Source: an uncultured Collinsella sp. (GTDB lineage: Bacteria > Actinomycetota > Coriobacteriia > Coriobacteriales > Coriobacteriaceae). Taken from it: a DNA stretch of 7,898 nucleotides. Numbering within the stretch: position 1 is the first letter of the stretch; every line of letters starts with the position of its first letter. A model generated the notes under the pieces. The model saw only the letters and a list, made by a program, of their open reading frames with translations. It was not told where the DNA came from and did not search any database. Both the position numbers and the translations under genes were made by a program. Of this stretch, positions 5,748-7,898 are shown one piece after another. The stretch covers positions 1 to 7,898 of the forward strand of contig CAUBMI010000074.1 of NCBI GenBank assembly GCA_958436995.1, read 5' to 3'.

Positions 5748-6227
5748 CTCAGCGGTCTCCTCAGCAGGAGCCTCCTCGGCAGCGGTCTCCTCGACAGCCT
5801 CGACCTTCTTGGGAGCAGCGGCCTTCTTGGGGGCCGGAGCAGCCTTCTTGGCCTTAGGCGTGCAAGGCTCGGTGACGAGCTCCATGATAACGATGGGAGC
5901 GTTGTCGCCCTTACGGTTGCCGAGCTTCATGATGCGGGTGTAACCGCCGTTGCGGTCCTGCCACATGCCCTGAGCAGCCTTTTCGAAAATCTCGGCAACG
6001 AGCTGCTTATCGCCGAGCTTGGCGATAGCCAGACGACGAGAGTGCAGGTCGCCCTTCTTGGCCCAAGTGATGATCGGGTCGACGACCGAACGCAGCGCCT
6101 TAGCACGGGTCTCGGTGGTCTTGATGCGGTCGTTCTCGAAGAGGGCCTTAGCAAGGCTCTTCTTCATGGCCTTGGTGTGGCTCGCATCGGTGCCGAGCTT
6201 CAGGCCCTTCTTAACGTTGTGACGCAT
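5745..6227 (-). CDS. rplQ: 50S ribosomal protein L17
   Basis: The first 120 or so residues are a standard bL17 core: MRHNVKKGLKLGTDASHTKAM opens it, then KTTETRAKALRSVVDPIITWAKKGD (36-60), RRLAIAKL (64-71), and NGGYTRIMKLGNRKGDNAPIVIMELV (93-118) closes it. L17 binds 23S rRNA near the peptide exit tunnel region. Residues 123-160 are an extension absent from the 127-residue E. coli protein: first Lys/Ala/Pro-rich (to about 141), then Glu/Ala-rich. Extended tails also occur in other actinobacterial L17 proteins. The ATG at 6227 follows GAGGAG by 10 nt. It lies 30 bp after rpoA and is the last gene before the operon terminator. Confidence 0.97.
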   Translation of the reverse strand: MRHNVKKGLKLGTDASHTKAMKKSLAKALFENDRIKTTETRAKALRSVVDPIITWAKKGDLHSRRLAIAKLGDKQLVAEIFEKAAQGMWQDRNGGYTRIMKLGNRKGDNAPIVIMELVTEPCTPKAKKAAPAPKKAAAPKKVEAVEETAAEEAPAEETAE

Positions 6228-6257
6228 GGTCTAGTTTCTCCTCAAATATGCGAAGCA

Positions 6258-7199
6258 TTAAGCCTTCAGGCTCAGGCCCATGGACTCAAGCTTGTCCTTC
6301 ACTTCCTCGATCGACTTAACACCGAAGTTACGGATGTTGAGCAGATCGTTCTCCGAGAACTCAACGAGTTGACGGACCGAGTGAATGCTGGCGCGCTTAA
6401 GGCAGTTGTAAGAACGGACGGAAAGGTCCAGATCCTCGATCTGCTTGTCCAGCTCGGCGTTGTCGTTGGTGACCTCGGGAGCGAAGATCGAAGCCTCCTC
6501 CTCGACCTCGGGGGTCTCGGCAAGGTTCATAAAGGCGGCCATATGCTGGTTGATGATATTGGCAGCCTGGACCACGGCGTCGCGCGGGGCGATGGAGCCG
6601 TTGGTCTCGATCTCGAGGACAAGGCGGTCGTAGTCGGTGTGCTGACCGACACGGCAAGCCTCAACGAGCTTGGCGCAACGGGACACCGGCGAGTACAGCG
6701 AGTCGACGTGGATCACACCGATGGGATCGTTGTCGCGCTTGTTAGCCTCGCCAGAGACATAGCCGCGGCCATAGCCGATGCGCATGCTCATGGTGAGATG
6801 GCCACCCTCGGTGAGCGTAGCAATGTGCTGCTCGGGGTTGACCAGCTCAAACTCGGACGGAATAAAGAAGTCCGCACCGGTGACCTCGCAGGGGCCGTCA
6901 ACCGAGATGGTGGCGGTCGCCTCGTCGGTCGTGCCGAGAGCCCTGAAGACAAGACCCTTGACATTCAGGACGATGTCGGTGACATCCTCGACCATGTTAG
7001 GGATGGTCATGAACTCGTGCTGTGCACCATCGATCTGAATAGCCTCGACAGCGGCACCCTCGAGCGAGGACAGAAGTACGCGACGAAGGGAGTTACCCAG
7101 CGTATCGCCGTAGCCACGCTCGAGCGGCTCGACGGAGACACGAGCAGACGTCTCGTTGATCTCTTCGACCTGAACCTGAGGCCTAATGAATTCTGACAT
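6258..7199 (-). CDS. rpoA: DNA-directed RNA polymerase subunit alpha
   Basis: The 313-residue alpha subunit dimerises to nucleate assembly of beta and beta', and its C-terminal domain contacts promoter UP elements and activators. The N-terminal domain (about 1-228) has the dimerisation helix region GDTLGNSLRRVLLSSLEGAAV (31-51) and RGYVSGEANK (145-154). An acidic flexible linker (about 229-255) leads to the alpha-CTD, where VRSYNCLK (261-268) and NFGVKSIEE (291-299) hold the Arg, Asn-Cys and Gly-Lys-Ser residues equivalent to the DNA-contacting set in E. coli. Length is normal. The ATG at 7199 has a strong GGAGG 6 nt upstream. The gene lies between rpsD (32 bp) and rplQ (30 bp), evidently in one transcript. 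Confidence 0.98.
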   Translation of the reverse strand: MSEFIRPQVQVEEINETSARVSVEPLERGYGDTLGNSLRRVLLSSLEGAAVEAIQIDGAQHEFMTIPNMVEDVTDIVLNVKGLVFRALGTTDEATATISVDGPCEVTGADFFIPSEFELVNPEQHIATLTEGGHLTMSMRIGYGRGYVSGEANKRDNDPIGVIHVDSLYSPVSRCAKLVEACRVGQHTDYDRLVLEIETNGSIAPRDAVVQAANIINQHMAAFMNLAETPEVEEEASIFAPEVTNDNAELDKQIEDLDLSVRSYNCLKRASIHSVRQLVEFSENDLLNIRNFGVKSIEEVKDKLESMGLSLKA

Positions 7200-7231
7200 G
7201 TATTACCTCCAGCCTCAGCAGCCCGGATGGA

Positions 7232-7828
7232 CTACTTAGAGTAGAGCTCGACGATGAGCTGCTCGTTGATATCACCGCTGATCTGCTCACGCGTCGGCAG
7301 AGCGAGCACGTTACCAGACAGCTTCTCGATATCGACCTCGAGCCAGCCAGGGACCTCAAAGCGCTCGGAGGAAATCAGGGCCTCCTTGATGGGGAGGAGG
7401 TCACGGAACTTCTCGCCGACAGCGACGACGTCGCCGGCCTTGACGCGGTAGGACGGGATGTCCACGCGCTTGCCGTTCACGGTGAAGTGACCGTGACGGA
7501 CGGACTGACGAGCCTCTTTGCGGGTGCGGGCGAAGCCAAGACGGAAGACGACGTTGTCGAGGCGAGACTCAAGGATGATCATGAGGTTCTCACCGGTGAC
7601 GCCGTTCATCTTACGGGCCTTGTTGAAGTAGCCGTGGAACTGCTTCTCCAGAACGCCATAGATGAACTTGACCTTCTGCTTCTCGCGCAGCTGCATGCCG
7701 TACTCAGATTCCTTGCGACGGCGCTTGGGCTGACGGATAGATTCCTTCTTGCTGCTGTAACCGAGCTCAGCGGGATCGATCCCGAGCTGACGGCAGCGCT
7801 TAAGAACAGGAGTCCTGTCGATTGCCAT
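7232..7828 (-). CDS. rpsD: 30S ribosomal protein S4
   Basis: This 198-residue uS4 is a primary 16S rRNA binder that nucleates 30S body assembly and helps form the mRNA entry and decoding region. The N-terminal part contains SEYGMQLREKQKVKFIYGVLEKQF (41-64). The S4 RNA-binding domain follows at about 88-150: ESRLDNVVFRLGFARTRKEARQSVRHGHFTVNG (87-119), then the helical end. The N-terminal zinc-finger cysteines of some S4 proteins are absent: only Cys12 is present, making this a zinc-free type. In E. coli S4 is the autogenous repressor of its operon; no regulatory leader is in view here. The ATG at 7828 follows AAAGGA by 10 nt. rpsK ends 19 bp upstream. Confidence 0.98.
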   Translation of the reverse strand: MAIDRTPVLKRCRQLGIDPAELGYSSKKESIRQPKRRRKESEYGMQLREKQKVKFIYGVLEKQFHGYFNKARKMNGVTGENLMIILESRLDNVVFRLGFARTRKEARQSVRHGHFTVNGKRVDIPSYRVKAGDVVAVGEKFRDLLPIKEALISSERFEVPGWLEVDIEKLSGNVLALPTREQISGDINEQLIVELYSK

Positions 7829-7847
7829 ATTGATACGATCCTTTCAG

Positions 7848-7898
7848 TTACACGCGGCGACGCTTCTTGGGGCGGCAGCCGTTGTGCGGAATGGGGGT
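7848..7898 (-). CDS. rpsK: 30S ribosomal protein S11, C-terminal 16 residues
   Basis: The minus strand reads TPIPHNGCRPKKRRRV and then TAA, the unmistakable C-terminus of uS11, a 30S platform protein near the E site. The start lies beyond the right edge. The order rpsK-rpsD-rpoA-rplQ matches the alpha operon of Gram-positive bacteria. Confidence 0.95.
   Translation of the reverse strand, partial: TPIPHNGCRPKKRRRV

Noticed and set aside
5730..7196. A 488-codon open frame on the plus strand opposite rplQ and rpoA
   Set aside because: It mirrors two unmistakable core genes and spans their intergenic gap. The Leu/Asp/Val/Gly-rich translation has no family signature and no ribosome site was seen.

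Overview
This is a conventional chromosomal segment, probably from a high-GC Actinomycetota of the class Coriobacteriia. The protein flavour is closest to Collinsella or a relative, but I recognised this by eye and it is an inference. I see no mobile element, CRISPR array, tRNA or rRNA gene, phage gene or defence system, and nothing that amounts to a new multi-gene system.

Layout. Bases 1-512 (minus) hold the N-terminal part of a U32-family protein that runs off the left edge. A divergent 162-bp spacer separates it from a plus-strand class A penicillin-binding protein (675-2870). That protein carries both glycosyltransferase and transpeptidase motifs and a Thr/Gly/Pro-rich C-terminal tail. 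The PBP converges on a minus-strand arginine repressor (argR, 3056-3493). The 185-bp gap between them holds one intrinsic terminator per direction. Upstream of argR, on the same strand, lie a family 2 glycosyltransferase (3626-4666, TTG start) and truA (4828-5652), the tRNA pseudouridine synthase.

From 5745 to the right edge is the 3' half of the classic alpha operon, all on the minus strand and transcribed right to left: rpsK (last 16 codons), rpsD, rpoA and rplQ, with gaps of 19-32 bp. A strong terminator follows rplQ. truA follows 92 bp later, and a promoter-like element overlaps the rplQ stop codon just before the terminator hairpin.

Functionally the window combines ribosome and RNA polymerase core synthesis (S11, S4, alpha, L17), tRNA modification (TruA and possibly the U32 protein), cell-wall synthesis (PBP, perhaps the glycosyltransferase) and one arginine-responsive regulator with no arginine genes next to it. 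The points most worth a second look are regulatory: a promoter-terminator overlap before truA, an 8-12-8 inverted repeat upstream of argR, and a 13-codon ORF ending 1 nt before the glycosyltransferase start. The low-complexity tails of the PBP and L17 are also notable.
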